DNA of 64,000 nt from assembly GCF_900156655.1 (NCBI RefSeq), contig NZ_FTOG01000001.1:496001-560000 (forward strand), written 5' to 3'. The position numbers and the translations under genes were made by a program. How positions within the stretch are numbered: the first letter of the stretch is position 1; every line of letters begins with the position of its first letter. This document shows, one piece after another, positions 21,982-31,338 of this stretch. The notes under the pieces were generated by a model, which worked only from the letters and a program-made list of their open reading frames with translations, was not told the DNA's origin and did not search any database. This DNA is from Rhodobacter aestuarii (lineage in GTDB: Bacteria; Pseudomonadota; Alphaproteobacteria; Rhodobacterales; Rhodobacteraceae).

Positions 21982-23103
21982 ATGTCGCACAACCCCATCC
22001 GCCCGTGGCGCAACATCGCGCGCCGCCCCTCGCGTCAGATTTGGGTGGGCAATGTGCCCGTGGGCGGCGATGCGCCGATTGCGGTGCAAACGATGACCAA
22101 CACCATCACCTCGGATGTGAAGGCGACGCTCGACCAAGTGCTGCGCGCCGCCGATGTGGGCGCCGATATCGTCCGCGTTTCGGCCCCGGATGAAGATGCC
22201 ACCCGCGCGCTGAAGGAAATCTGCCGCGAAAGCCCGGTGCCAATCATCGCCGACATCCACTTCCACTACAAACGCGCGATTGAGGCGGCAGAGGCGGGCG
22301 CGGCCTGCCTGCGCATCAACCCCGGCAATATTGGCGATGCCACCCGCGTGCGCGAGGTGATCAAGGCCGCCAAAGACCACGGCTGCTCGATGCGCATTGG
22401 CGTGAATGCGGGCTCGCTGGAAAAGCACCTGCTCGACAAATATGCCGAGCCCTGCCCGGAAGCGATGCTGGAAAGCGGTCTCGACCATATCAAAATCCTC
22501 GAAGACAACGATTTCCACGAGTTCAAAATCTCCGTCAAAGCCTCGGATGTGTTCTTGGCCGCCGCCGCTTACCGCGCGCTGGCCGAAGCCACAGATAAAC
22601 CGCTGCACCTTGGCATCACCGAAGCTGGCGGGCTGATGGCGGGCACGGTGAAATCCGCCGTGGGCTTGGGCAACCTTTTGTGGTCCGGCATTGGCGACAC
22701 GATCCGGGTGAGCCTCTCTGCCGATCCGGTGGAAGAGGTGAAAGTGGGCTATGAGATCCTCAAATCTTTGGGCCTGCGCACGCGCGGCGTGCAGATCATT
22801 TCCTGCCCCTCCTGCGCGCGCCAAGGCTTTGACGTGATCAAAACCGTGGAAACGCTGGAAAAGCGGCTTGAGCACATCAAAACCTCGATGAGCCTATCGA
22901 TCATCGGCTGCGTGGTGAACGGGCCGGGCGAGGCGCTGATGACCGATATCGGCTTCACCGGCGGCGGCGCGGGCTCGGGCATGATCTATATGGCGGGCAA
23001 GCAAAGCCACAAAATGTCCAACGATCAAATGGTCGAGGAGATCGTGCGCTTGGTCGAGGCCCGCGCGGCAGAACTCGAAGCCGCCGAGCAAGCGGCGGAA
23101 TAA
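21982..23103 (+). CDS. ispG: 4-hydroxy-3-methylbut-2-en-1-yl diphosphate synthase IspG (GcpE)
   Basis: IspG (373 residues) converts methylerythritol cyclodiphosphate to HMBDP in the MEP isoprenoid pathway, feeding carotenoids, quinones and the bacteriochlorophyll tail. The [4Fe-4S] ligands are in [12 protein letters not shown] and [10 protein letters not shown]. The N-terminal TIM-barrel shows [19 protein letters not shown] and [10 protein letters not shown] chose ATG 21982, 6 bases after GGAGG. There is no long insert of the plant type. Confidence 0.97.
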   Translation: MSHNPIRPWRNIARRPSRQIWVGNVPVGGDAPIAVQTMTNTITSDVKATLDQVLRAADVGADIVRVSAPDEDATRALKEICRESPVPIIADIHFHYKRAIEAAEAGAACLRINPGNIGDATRVREVIKAAKDHGCSMRIGVNAGSLEKHLLDKYAEPCPEAMLESGLDHIKILEDNDFHEFKISVKASDVFLAAAAYRALAEATDKPLHLGITEAGGLMAGTVKSAVGLGNLLWSGIGDTIRVSLSADPVEEVKVGYEILKSLGLRTRGVQIISCPSCARQGFDVIKTVETLEKRLEHIKTSMSLSIIGCVVNGPGEALMTDIGFTGGGAGSGMIYMAGKQSHKMSNDQMVEEIVRLVEARAAELEAAEQAAE

Positions 23104-23104
23104 G

Positions 23105-23174
23105 GGCAGGGGGGCGCTGCCCCCTCTTGGCCTATGGCCAATTCACCCCCGGGATATTTGGACAAAGTCGAAGG
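23105..23174 (+). repeat. GC-rich palindromic intergenic repeat, copy 3
   Basis: GGCAGGGGGGCGCTGCC, then CCAATTCACCCCCGGGATATTT and CAAAGTCGAAG, match copy 1 at 17540 nearly base for base. It begins just after the ispG stop and runs into the terminator. Confidence 0.8.
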
Positions 23175-23206
23175 AGGGCGCTCGGTCAGGGCGCCCTTTC
23201 GTTTTT
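23175..23206 (+). terminator. Rho-independent terminator of ispG
   Basis: AGGGCGC and GCGCCCT pair around an 8-9 base loop and are followed by TTCGTTTTT. The gap then continues to 23447 with no gene I can support; it holds four TTGCAC/GTGCAA-type half-sites between 23336 and 23400. Confidence 0.88.
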
Positions 23207-23447
23207 GGGGGGGGTAGCGATCGTCGCCTCATGGGCGCGCATAAAGTTGGGTGGGAGGAATGACTGGTTTGAGCCCCGAAAGTCCCCATATCAGGTGCAG
23301 TCCCTGTGAGTGGTTCTGCGGATATACCGGCGATGTTGCACCGTCTGTTTCTGCAAAGCATTGCACGTTGACGCTCTGAAAAATGCAACCCATTGTGCAA
23401 CCGTGGGTGCGGCATTTCGTGGCGCATGCAAAGCAAATAGAGGCGAC

Positions 23448-24020
23448 ATGGCAGCTTTGCTTTCTGAACGTGGCAAACTCGTTGTTTATACACGCGGCGC
23501 TGCTCTCTTGCTTTGCGCATTTACTCCATTCTCAGAAATCTTGCTCAAACCTAATGTCGTACCGTCTGATGAGTATATTGAAAGCACTTGGCCGATCTAC
23601 TTTTTGGTTATTGTTGGCTTTGGCATGGTAAATTTTCTGGCCATGGACTACTCTGATTTTGCAGCAACGTTCTCTCGAGAAATATCACATTTTGAATACT
23701 TTACGTCTCGAGTTGCTCTCATGTTGACTTTTGCCGTTTGCTTTCAGGTATTCTTGCAGAGCAGCGTACCATCTTTGGTTCTGAGGGTATCTGGTGCGAA
23801 TACTGAGATTGAAATGGAGATAAGTGATCTGAACCCCAATCGGGATAGAAAATACTGTATTCGCGGTGTTTTCCTGAGACATAAGCCTTATTTTGCGGAC
23901 GATATTTGCAACATCGATCCAAGTGTTTTGAACACTCTAAGTGCCGACGATTTCATTGTCGTTTCTGGAAACGGCAATTGGATGGGGGTCATACCAGAGC
24001 ATGTTGCCCGTGCTCGTTGA
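23448..24020 (+). CDS. Orphan membrane protein of unknown function, AT-rich gene
   Basis: I do not recognise this protein. From ATG 23448 (GAGG just upstream) it has 190 residues. Three hydrophobic segments are visible: LLLCAFTPFSEILL, YFLVIVGFGMVNFLAM and VALMLTFAVCFQVFL. A soluble C-terminal half has a Cys pair (YCIRGV; ICNIDPS) and no known motif. The frame is open from 23310, but that part is Cys-rich and unlike protein. The gene is clearly AT-richer, with more ATT, TTT and AAT codons, than its neighbours, which suggests acquisition by transfer. It stands alone between the ispG terminator and the convergent dsbA-like gene. Confidence 0.65.
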   Translation: MAALLSERGKLVVYTRGAALLLCAFTPFSEILLKPNVVPSDEYIESTWPIYFLVIVGFGMVNFLAMDYSDFAATFSREISHFEYFTSRVALMLTFAVCFQVFLQSSVPSLVLRVSGANTEIEMEISDLNPNRDRKYCIRGVFLRHKPYFADDICNIDPSVLNTLSADDFIVVSGNGNWMGVIPEHVARAR

Positions 24021-24170
24021 GGTTTCTGCGCGTGCTGTGGGCGAGGTCAGTTTTTGCGCAACGCTACCCTTTTACACACAAGGCGCAATGACCGGCGAGA
24101 CGTGAAGCAAAATGGTAGCAAAGTCCGCAAACCAGCCCCCATCCGCGCTGCTCCCGTTTGCCCCCCCAAC

Positions 24171-24199
24171 AAAAAAAGGCGCCCGTCCCGGCGCCTTTC
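24171..24199 (-). terminator. Rho-independent terminator of the dsbA-like gene
   Basis: On the minus strand AAAGGCGCC and GGCGCCTTT form the stem and a run of seven T follows. It serves the convergent leftward dsbA-like transcript. An inverted, degenerate copy of the intergenic repeat lies between it and the gene (24198-24262). Confidence 0.85.
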
Positions 24200-24264
24200 G
24201 ACTTTGCTTGAACATCCCTCAGGGAACTTGCTCAAAGGGCAAAGGGGGCGCTGCGCCCTCCGCT

Positions 24265-25011
24265 TTACCCGCGTTCTTGGGCGATGATTTGGTGCATCGC
24301 TTCGGTCGGCGCATAGCCGCGCAGCAATTGGCCGCCCACGACAAAGGCCGGGGTGCCGGCAATGCCCATCCGCTCGGCCAATTGCGCGTTTGCGCGCAGC
24401 ACGGCGGTGACCTCTTCGGTGTTCATCTTGGCAATCACCAGATCCGGGTCGATCTTTTGCTCCGAGGCAAGGCGCGACAGGCTTTCAAGCGTCATATCCC
24501 CCCGAAACGCCATCAGTTCGTTGTGCACCGCTTCATAAGCCGCGTCGCCCGCGACCTGTTTCACCGCCACGGCAAAGCGCGCGGCCAGCACCGATTGATC
24601 CGACAGGATCGGGAATTCCTTGACCACAAAGCGGATGTTGCGGTCCGATTTCAGAACCTCATCGACGACCTCGTAGGCCTTTTTGCAATAGCTGCACTTA
24701 TAGTCGATGAACTCGACCATGGTGATATCGCCCTCAAGGTTGCCGCCGACCCAATCGCCCGCAAACTCAAAGATATCTTGCGCGTTGGTTTGGACTAAAA
24801 CGCGGTCATCTTGCGCGGCTTGGGCTTGCTGGCGTTCTTCGAGCTTGTTGATCGCCTCCACCAGAACTTCGGGGTTTTCCATCAGATAGTCGCGCACCGC
24901 GCCGCCAAAGGCCTCTTTCTCGGCGGGGCTCATCGCGCTGAGGTCAAAGGCTGCGGCGGGCAGCGCAAGGGCGGTGGTCAGCGCGAAAGCAGCAAGCGAA
25001 AGACGGGTCAT
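24265..25011 (-). CDS. DsbA-family periplasmic thiol:disulfide oxidoreductase
   Basis: The protein (248 residues) has a signal peptide (LAAFALTTALALPAAAFA-like), a helical N-terminal region with a Gln/Ala-rich coiled stretch (EERQQAQAAQDD), and a thioredoxin-fold DsbA domain. The active site is CSYC in IDYKCSYCKKA, and the cis-Pro loop is GTPAFVVGG. It resembles the Com1/27-kDa outer-membrane-protein group, often a disulfide isomerase or reductase partner of ScsB/CcdA-type proteins. I chose ATG 25011; the frame extends upstream without family-like sequence. Confidence 0.9.
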   Translation of the reverse strand: MTRLSLAAFALTTALALPAAAFDLSAMSPAEKEAFGGAVRDYLMENPEVLVEAINKLEERQQAQAAQDDRVLVQTNAQDIFEFAGDWVGGNLEGDITMVEFIDYKCSYCKKAYEVVDEVLKSDRNIRFVVKEFPILSDQSVLAARFAVAVKQVAGDAAYEAVHNELMAFRGDMTLESLSRLASEQKIDPDLVIAKMNTEEVTAVLRANAQLAERMGIAGTPAFVVGGQLLRGYAPTEAMHQIIAQERG

Positions 25012-25147
25012 GAGAACATCCTGAAAAGGGCCACACGTGCCGGGCCGGTCCGGCGCACCTTGGCCAATGGGGGCGGAGGGTGCAAGAAAAAACCCGGCTC
25101 TTTTGTTCAGGCTTTTGTCATTGGCCGCCTGTGCGCGCCGCGTCCGA

Positions 25148-25176
25148 TTGACCTTGCCAAATCGCGGGCCTATCCC
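25148..25176 (+). promoter_or_regulatory. Possible sigma-70 promoter of the aminotransferase gene
   Basis: TTGACC is followed after 17 bases by TATCCC, a good -35 but weak -10 element. It lies 25 bases before the ATG at 25201, in the divergent gap with the dsbA-like gene. Confidence 0.4.
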
Positions 25177-25200
25177 AAGCGCAAAGGAAAGGAAGCCGCT

Positions 25201-26340
25201 ATGCGTATGTCCAACCGTGGTCAGGTCGATGCCTTCATCGTGATGGATGTGATGGAGGCCGCAAATGCCGCCGAGGCGGCGGGGCGGCACATCATCCACA
25301 TGGAGGTGGGCCAACCCTCAACGCCCGCGCCCGCCGCTGCCCGCAAGGCGCTTGCCGCGGCGCTGGAGCGCGACAGCTTGGGTTATACGGTGGCGCTTGG
25401 TTTGCCGGAATTGCGCCGGGGCATCGCTGATCTTTATGCGCGCTGGTATGGGGTCGATCTTGACCCGGCCCGTGTGGTGGTGACGCCGGGCTCATCGGGC
25501 GCGTTTCTTCTGGCCTTCTCTGCGCTTTTTGATGCGGGGGATCGGGTCGCTTTGGGCGCGCCGGGCTACCCCAGCTATCGGCAGATTTTGCGGGCGATGT
25601 CAGTCACCCCGGTGGATCTGCTCACCAAGCCAGAAAATCGTTATCAGCCCGTGCCTTCGGAAATTCCCGAAGATGTGCAAGGGCTAATTGTGGCCTCGCC
25701 GGGCAACCCGTCGGGCACGATGCTGGGCAAGCCAGAACTCGCGGCGCTGATGGGGGCGGCGGCGGAGCGTGGCTTGGGCTTTGTGTCAGACGAGATCTAT
25801 CACGGGTTGCAGTATGAGGGCCGCGCCACCACGGCGCTGGAAATCGGCAACGAGGCCTATGTGATCAACTCGTTTTCGAAATACTTCTCGATGACCGGTT
25901 GGCGCGTGGGCTGGATGGTTGTGCCCGAGGACCATATTCGCACCGTTGAACGGCTGGCGCAGAATATGTTCATCTGCCCACCCCATGCGAGCCAAGTGGC
26001 CGCGCTTGGGGCGCTTGAGGCCACCGATGAGCTAGAGGCGAACTGCGCCGTTTATGCCGCCAACCGCAAGCTGATGTTGGAGGGTCTGCCGAAAGCGGGC
26101 TTTGACAAGATCGCCCCGCCCGATGGCGCGTTTTACATCTATGCGGATGTGTCCGAGATTACCCAAGACAGCCGCGCCTTGGCGGCAGAGATTTTGGAAA
26201 AGGTGGGTGTGGCGGTGACGCCGGGGCTCGATTTTGACCCGGCGCGGGGGCACACCACTCTGCGCTTTTCCTATGCGCGGGCGACGGCGGATATTGAAGA
26301 AGGGCTTGCGCGCCTCACCGCGTTTATGGCGGCGCGCTAA
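25201..26340 (+). CDS. PLP-dependent class I/II aminotransferase
   Basis: The protein (379 residues) is a fold-type I aminotransferase. The PLP Lys lies in INSFSKYFSMTGWRVGW; SPGNPSGTM, SDEIYHGLQY and the C-terminal Arg in TLRFSYARA complete the substrate and cofactor sites. It resembles aspartate/valine-pyruvate type enzymes; the amino donor cannot be told. ATG 25201 follows the ribosome site AAAGGAAAGGAAG. It reads toward the amidase gene with a 78-base gap. Confidence 0.9.
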   Translation: MRMSNRGQVDAFIVMDVMEAANAAEAAGRHIIHMEVGQPSTPAPAAARKALAAALERDSLGYTVALGLPELRRGIADLYARWYGVDLDPARVVVTPGSSGAFLLAFSALFDAGDRVALGAPGYPSYRQILRAMSVTPVDLLTKPENRYQPVPSEIPEDVQGLIVASPGNPSGTMLGKPELAALMGAAAERGLGFVSDEIYHGLQYEGRATTALEIGNEAYVINSFSKYFSMTGWRVGWMVVPEDHIRTVERLAQNMFICPPHASQVAALGALEATDELEANCAVYAANRKLMLEGLPKAGFDKIAPPDGAFYIYADVSEITQDSRALAAEILEKVGVAVTPGLDFDPARGHTTLRFSYARATADIEEGLARLTAFMAAR

Positions 26341-26418
26341 GCCTTTAGGGGGGATTCCCGTCGCGCTCCGGTTGCGCTATAGTCGGGCCAAACGGGCGCT
26401 AAGTCCCGCGGAGCAGGC

Positions 26419-27648
26419 ATGAGACATCTTCTTTCCCCCCTTGCGGTGCTGATCGCGCTTGCCGGGTCGGTGGGCGCGCAAGCGCCCGAGCTTTCGGCTT
26501 TGGCGCGGCTGGAGGCTGATCGGAGTTTTGTCGCGCAACCCTCTGCCAGTAAAACTGAAATCACGCTGGGGCTGAGCCAGCCGGTGCCGTTTCGGGCGTT
26601 TTTGCTGGATGATCCGCCACGCTTGGTGGTGGATTTCCGCGAGGTGGATTTTGCTGGGGCGAAGCCGGAAGACTATGAAAGACGCGGGCTTTTGGGCGAT
26701 ATCCGCTGGGGGCGCTTTCGCGCGGGTTGGTCGCGCTTTGTCGCGGAATTGAATGGCCCGGTGAAGCTTGTTTCCGCCGAAGAGCGGACGGGCACCGAAA
26801 GTGGCAGCTTGCCCGAACTGCATATTGTGCTCGAGCGCACCACTGCGACGGAATTTGAAGCCCGCCAAGGCGCCGCGCAATCGGCGCTGTGGGATTTGCC
26901 GCAGCCCGCGCCCACGGGGGCATTGCTTACGCGCCAAGATGGCACCCGGCCCTTGCGGGTGATGCTTGACCCCGGTCACGGTGGCATTGACCCCGGTGCC
27001 GAGGTGGAGGGTTATTCGGAAGCCGTGCTGGTGCTGACCTTCGCACGGATGCTGAAAGAGGCGATGACCCGCGCGGGCATGGAAGTCGCGATGACTCGCG
27101 AAGAAGATATTTTCGTGCCGCTAGAGGAACGCATAACCGCCGCCCATGCCTTTGGCGCGGATCTGATGATCTCGCTTCATGCCGATGCTTTGGCCGAGGG
27201 GGAGGCGATGGGCGCAACGCTTTATCTCTTTGACGAGGCGGCATCCGATGAAGCCGCGCGCAAACTGGCCGAGCGTCATGATCGGTCGGACCTCTTGGCG
27301 GGCGTCGATCTGGAAGGCCATGATGATGCCGTGGCGGGGGTGCTGATGGACCTTGCCCGCCTTGAAACCCAACCGCGCGTGGTGCGGCTGGGTCAGGTGC
27401 TTTCGGGCGCGATTAAAGGGGCGGGGTTGCGCATGCATCGCCACCCGGTGCAAGGGGCGGATTTCGCGGTGCTGCGTTCGCCCGATATTCCCTCAGCTTT
27501 GGTGGAGTTGGGATTCATGTCTTCTGAAGTGGACCGGGCGCGTTTGCACGACCCGGAATGGCGCGCCGAAATGGCGGCTGCCTTGGTGGCCGGGGTGCAA
27601 CGCTGGGCCGAGGCCGATGCCGCCGAAGCGCGACTGTTGCGGCAGTGA
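26419..27648 (+). CDS. N-acetylmuramoyl-L-alanine amidase (AmiC-like, AMIN + Amidase_3)
   Basis: The protein (409 residues) is a periplasmic zinc amidase that cuts the peptide from N-acetylmuramic acid, usually for daughter-cell separation. A signal peptide (LAVLIALAGSVGAQA) is followed by an AMIN domain (about 35-140) and Amidase_3 (about 185-400). Zinc ligands are in LDPGHGGIDPG, EGYSE and SLHADAL; the catalytic Glu is in ALVELGFMSS. There is no LysM domain. Four bases separate its stop from the rsmB start. Confidence 0.93.
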   Translation: MRHLLSPLAVLIALAGSVGAQAPELSALARLEADRSFVAQPSASKTEITLGLSQPVPFRAFLLDDPPRLVVDFREVDFAGAKPEDYERRGLLGDIRWGRFRAGWSRFVAELNGPVKLVSAEERTGTESGSLPELHIVLERTTATEFEARQGAAQSALWDLPQPAPTGALLTRQDGTRPLRVMLDPGHGGIDPGAEVEGYSEAVLVLTFARMLKEAMTRAGMEVAMTREEDIFVPLEERITAAHAFGADLMISLHADALAEGEAMGATLYLFDEAASDEAARKLAERHDRSDLLAGVDLEGHDDAVAGVLMDLARLETQPRVVRLGQVLSGAIKGAGLRMHRHPVQGADFAVLRSPDIPSALVELGFMSSEVDRARLHDPEWRAEMAAALVAGVQRWAEADAAEARLLRQ

Positions 27649-27652
27649 TCCG

Positions 27653-28822
27653 ATGACGCCCGCCGCCCGCCTTGCCGCCGCCATCGACCTTCTGGATGCC
27701 ATTTTGGAAGGCGCCCCCGCGGAACGCGCGCTGACCAATTGGGCCCGCGCCAACCGCTATGCAGGCTCGGGCGACCGCGCCGCTGTGCGCGACCATGTGT
27801 TTGATGCGTTGCGCTGCCGGGGCAGTTTTGCCGCCCTTGGTGGGGCACTCACGGGGCGCGGGTTGATCTTGGGCCTATGCCGGGCCGAGGGGCGCGATGC
27901 AACTGCGCTTTTCACCGGCGAAGGCCATGCGCCTGCGGCTTTGACTGCGGATGAGGCTAAGCATCTGGCCAGCCCCGCGCCGCCGCGCGAAGACCTGTTC
28001 ACAAGCGATTGGCCGGAGTGGCTTTTGCCGCAATTGCGCGCCGATCTTGGGGCGGATTTCGCGCCCGTTTCCGAGGCGATGCAGGCTCGCGCGCCGGTGT
28101 TTTTGCGTGCAAACCTTGCCAAAACCACCCGAGACGGTGCCGCACAGGTTTTGGCTACAGAGGGGATTGAAACTCAACCGCATCCGCTGGCTGACACGGC
28201 GTTAGAGGTCACCGCAGGCGCGCGCAAAATTGCGCAAAGCCAAGCCTATGCGCAGGGGTTGGTTGAGCTGCAAGACGCCGCCTCGCAAGCGATGCTACAG
28301 CTTGTCGATCTTGCCCCCGGTGCGCGCGTGCTCGACTATTGTGCGGGTGGCGGTGGCAAGGCGCTGGCGCTGGCGGCGGCCTTCCCCAAAGCGCAGATCA
28401 CCGCGCATGATATTGACGCCGGGCGGATGCGCGATATTGCGCCGCGCGCCAAACGCGCCGGGGCCAAAATCACCTTGGCCGAACCGGGCAAGGTCACAGG
28501 GCAATATGATCTGGTGCTGGTCGATGCGCCCTGTTCGGGCGCGGGCACGTGGCGGCGCACGCCAGAGGCGAAATGGCGGCTGACGCCCGCGCGTTTGGCC
28601 GAATTGGTTGCCTTGCAAGCCGAGATCCTCTCCCATGCGGCGGGCCTTGTCGCGCCGGGGGGGCGGCTTTGCTACATGACCTGTTCGCTTCTCGATGTTG
28701 AGAATGCGGCGCAAATCGCGGCTTTCGCGGCGCGCGGCGGCTGGGAAAGCACGGCGCATCTGCGGTTGACGCCCTGCGATGGGGCGGATGGTTTTTTTGG
28801 GGCTGTGCTCTCTCGGATCTAA
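27653..28822 (+). CDS. rsmB: 16S rRNA m5C methyltransferase, RsmB-like
   Basis: The protein (389 residues) has an N-terminal NusB-like helical domain (AARLAAAIDLLDAILEG...) and a SAM-dependent m5C-methyltransferase domain. SAM site: LDYCAGGGGKALALAA. Catalytic Cys are in DAPCSGAGTWRR and YMTCSLLDVEN. RsmB methylates C967 of 16S rRNA in E. coli; alphaproteobacterial copies are often named RsmB or Sun, and an exact target is an inference. ATG 27653 is 5 bases after the amidase stop codon begins its end, so the pair is probably co-transcribed. Confidence 0.9.
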   Translation: MTPAARLAAAIDLLDAILEGAPAERALTNWARANRYAGSGDRAAVRDHVFDALRCRGSFAALGGALTGRGLILGLCRAEGRDATALFTGEGHAPAALTADEAKHLASPAPPREDLFTSDWPEWLLPQLRADLGADFAPVSEAMQARAPVFLRANLAKTTRDGAAQVLATEGIETQPHPLADTALEVTAGARKIAQSQAYAQGLVELQDAASQAMLQLVDLAPGARVLDYCAGGGGKALALAAAFPKAQITAHDIDAGRMRDIAPRAKRAGAKITLAEPGKVTGQYDLVLVDAPCSGAGTWRRTPEAKWRLTPARLAELVALQAEILSHAAGLVAPGGRLCYMTCSLLDVENAAQIAAFAARGGWESTAHLRLTPCDGADGFFGAVLSRI

Positions 28823-28868
28823 ATAGATCCTGAAGATTTGCACATCTTTAGGTTGCGTTGGGTATTTG

Positions 28869-28884
28869 TTAACTAGGCTTTAAC
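28869..28884 (+). promoter_or_regulatory. CtrA-binding site upstream of cckA
   Basis: TTAACTAGGCTTTAAC is an exact TTAA-N7-TTAAC CtrA box, 48 bases before the cckA start codon. CckA is the kinase that controls phosphorylation of CtrA, so the site suggests feedback. Confidence 0.75.
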
Positions 28885-28932
28885 CGAAATGTCTCGCAAT
28901 GCGAGGAGGCGATTCTGGAAAGGAAGACATCC

Positions 28933-31338
28933 GTGGCGCACCCCGACCAAACCTTGCAGCCCATCGGTCGCACGGCCGCGTTAATCGCTCCGGGGGCGAT
29001 TTATCTTCTGGTGCTGGCCATCTGTGCTGGCGTCGGCGCTTATTTCGTGAAGGATCAGGTGCTGATGACCGTGCTTATCTCGGTGGCGGGCAGCTTCCTT
29101 TTGCTGGCGGTGCTGGCAAAGCTTGCGCAACGCCAGATCGCGCAAAGTAAAGACACGATGCAAGATGCGCTTGCGGCGTTCATCGCCCATGACGCGTCGC
29201 CCTCTTTCACCACCGATGCCGAAGGCGAGATTGGCGCGCAAAACCGCGCCGCGATTGAGCGGTTTGGCTCACGCAGCGGGCAAACTTTGGCGCGCGCCTT
29301 GGGGGAGTTGTTTGCAAATCCGGGGGCGATGCTCGCGCGGCTCCAGTCCAAGGCTGAAGCGCTTGGCGCGGCCCGGGAAGATTTGGTGACCCGGCGCGGC
29401 CATGTAAGGCTTTCGGTGCATCGGGTCGATGGCGGCGGATATCTGTGGCGGCTGGAAGACATGGCCGAACGCGCCGTAGGGGGCCGCGGTGGCGAGACCC
29501 TGTCTTTGCCGATGCTGACCGTGTCGAAAACGGGCACGATTTTGTTTATGAACGAGGCGCTGCGGCGCTTGGTGGGCGAACGTGTCCGCACGCTCGACCG
29601 TATCTTTACCGAATTGCCGATCCGCTCCGGCGAGGAGCAGGAGATCACCACCTCCGAAGGCCCGGTGCGCTGCATGGTGGCGCAGATCGAGGGCGCGGGC
29701 GGGCGTGACGAGATTTATCTGATGCCGGTGGCGCCCGGTCGTCCGGCAACGCATGACCCGGCGGCGTTTGAAAGCCTGCCGGTGGCGCTGATGCGGCTCA
29801 ATGTCGATGGTCGCGTGTTTGAGGTAAACCGCGCCGCGCGTGGGTTGTTGGGCCAAATTTCCCCCGGTTCGCGGTTGTGTGAGCTTTTTGAAGGGCTTGG
29901 CCGCCCGGTTGAAGATTGGGTCGCCGATGCTGTTGCGGGCCGTACCGATCGCCGCCCCGAGGTGTTGCGCGCGCATCGCGGTGACCGCGAGGTGTTCTTA
30001 CAAGTCACGCTGAGCCGGGTGATTGAGGAAGGTCGCGCCGGGCTGATTGCCGTTCTTTCGGATGCGACACAGCTTAAAACGCTCGAAGGGCAGTTTGTGC
30101 AAAGCCAGAAGATGCAGGCGATTGGCCAGCTTGCGGGGGGTGTTGCGCATGATTTCAACAACCTTCTGACGGCCATTTCTGGGCATTGCGATTTGCTCAT
30201 GCTGCGCCATGAAAAGGGCGACCCGGATTACACCGATCTTGACCAGATCAGCCAAAACGCGAACCGTGCCGCCTCGCTTGTGGGGCAGCTTCTGGCCTTT
30301 TCGCGCAAGCAAACGCTGAAACCGCGGATCATGGATCTGCGCGATACGCTGTCTGATTTGACCCATCTTTTGAACCGTTTGACCGGCGAAAAGATCATGC
30401 TCACCTTGATGCATGATCCGGGCCTTGCGCTGATCCGCGCAGATCGGCGTCAGCTGGAACAGGTGATCATGAACTTGGTGGTCAATGCGCGCGACGCTAT
30501 GCCCGGCGGCGGTGAAATTCGCATTGAAACTGAGAATATGCGCTTGCTGGAAGACCTGAAGCGCGACCGTGCCGCAGTGCCGAAGGGCGATTATGTTGTC
30601 GTGAAAGTGACCGATGAAGGGGTCGGGATCGCGCCCGATAAACTCGGCAAAATCTTTGAACCGTTCTTCACCACCAAAAAGCCGGGGGAAGGCACGGGGC
30701 TTGGGCTTTCCACCGCTTACGGGATCGTCAAGCAAACCGGAGGCTATATCTTCTGTGACTCGGTTCTGGGCTCTGGCACCTCTTTCACGCTTTTCCTGCC
30801 CGCGCATGGACAGCGGGGTGAGTTGGAACCGGAGCCGACCGTCACGCCGATGGATCTGCCGCAAATTGAAGAAAACCCCACCTCCAAAGTGTTGCTGGTT
30901 GAGGATGAGGCGCCGGTGCGGGCTTTTGCGTCGCGGGCGCTCAAATTGCGCGGCTATACCGTTTTTGAAGCCGAAAACGCCGAGGAGGCGCTGCGCATCT
31001 TGGAAGATGAAAGCCTGTCTTTCGATGTCTTCGTGACGGATGTGATCATGCCCGGCATGGATGGCCCGACATGGGTGGCCGAGGCACTGAAAGCACGCCC
31101 CGATGTGCCGGTGGTCTTCGTTTCGGGCTATGCGGAGGATGTGTTCCGGGAAGGCCGTCCGCCGATGCCGAATTCGGTCTTCTTGCCGAAGCCTTTCTCG
31201 CTGAGCGAACTCACCGCGACGGTGCAAAACCAGATCGCGCGGCGGGCGCGTAAACTGGCGGCGCGGGCTGGTGCAGGGGCGGCAGAGCCGGTCGAAAGCC
31301 AAGAGGACGAGGCGGAGGCTCAGGCCAAGCTGTCGTAA
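28933..31338 (+). CDS. cckA: Hybrid sensor histidine kinase CckA
   Basis: CckA (801 residues) feeds phosphate through ChpT to CtrA. Two N-terminal membrane helices (residues about 17-60) precede PAS-like regions. The histidine kinase core carries the phospho-His in QLAGGVAHDFNNLLTAIS (about residue 405), N box VVNARDAMPGGG and G boxes DEGVGIAPDKLG and GTGLGLSTAYG. The C-terminal receiver has its Asp in FVTDVIMPGMDG (about 701). In R. capsulatus this pathway controls gene-transfer-agent release, motility and stress. Start: GTG 28933 after GGAAAGGAAG. The 3' end overlaps the convergent next gene by 19 bases. Confidence 0.95.
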   Translation: MAHPDQTLQPIGRTAALIAPGAIYLLVLAICAGVGAYFVKDQVLMTVLISVAGSFLLLAVLAKLAQRQIAQSKDTMQDALAAFIAHDASPSFTTDAEGEIGAQNRAAIERFGSRSGQTLARALGELFANPGAMLARLQSKAEALGAAREDLVTRRGHVRLSVHRVDGGGYLWRLEDMAERAVGGRGGETLSLPMLTVSKTGTILFMNEALRRLVGERVRTLDRIFTELPIRSGEEQEITTSEGPVRCMVAQIEGAGGRDEIYLMPVAPGRPATHDPAAFESLPVALMRLNVDGRVFEVNRAARGLLGQISPGSRLCELFEGLGRPVEDWVADAVAGRTDRRPEVLRAHRGDREVFLQVTLSRVIEEGRAGLIAVLSDATQLKTLEGQFVQSQKMQAIGQLAGGVAHDFNNLLTAISGHCDLLMLRHEKGDPDYTDLDQISQNANRAASLVGQLLAFSRKQTLKPRIMDLRDTLSDLTHLLNRLTGEKIMLTLMHDPGLALIRADRRQLEQVIMNLVVNARDAMPGGGEIRIETENMRLLEDLKRDRAAVPKGDYVVVKVTDEGVGIAPDKLGKIFEPFFTTKKPGEGTGLGLSTAYGIVKQTGGYIFCDSVLGSGTSFTLFLPAHGQRGELEPEPTVTPMDLPQIEENPTSKVLLVEDEAPVRAFASRALKLRGYTVFEAENAEEALRILEDESLSFDVFVTDVIMPGMDGPTWVAEALKARPDVPVVFVSGYAEDVFREGRPPMPNSVFLPKPFSLSELTATVQNQIARRARKLAARAGAGAAEPVESQEDEAEAQAKLS

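Noticed and set aside
23310-23447. N-terminal extension of the AT-rich orphan gene
   Set aside because: The extension is Cys-rich without pattern, covers the half-site cluster, and ATG 23448 has a ribosome site.
28823-28932. LexA box expected upstream of cckA
   Set aside because: No GTTC-N7-GTTC or GAAC-N7-GAAC spacing was found, only the CtrA box.
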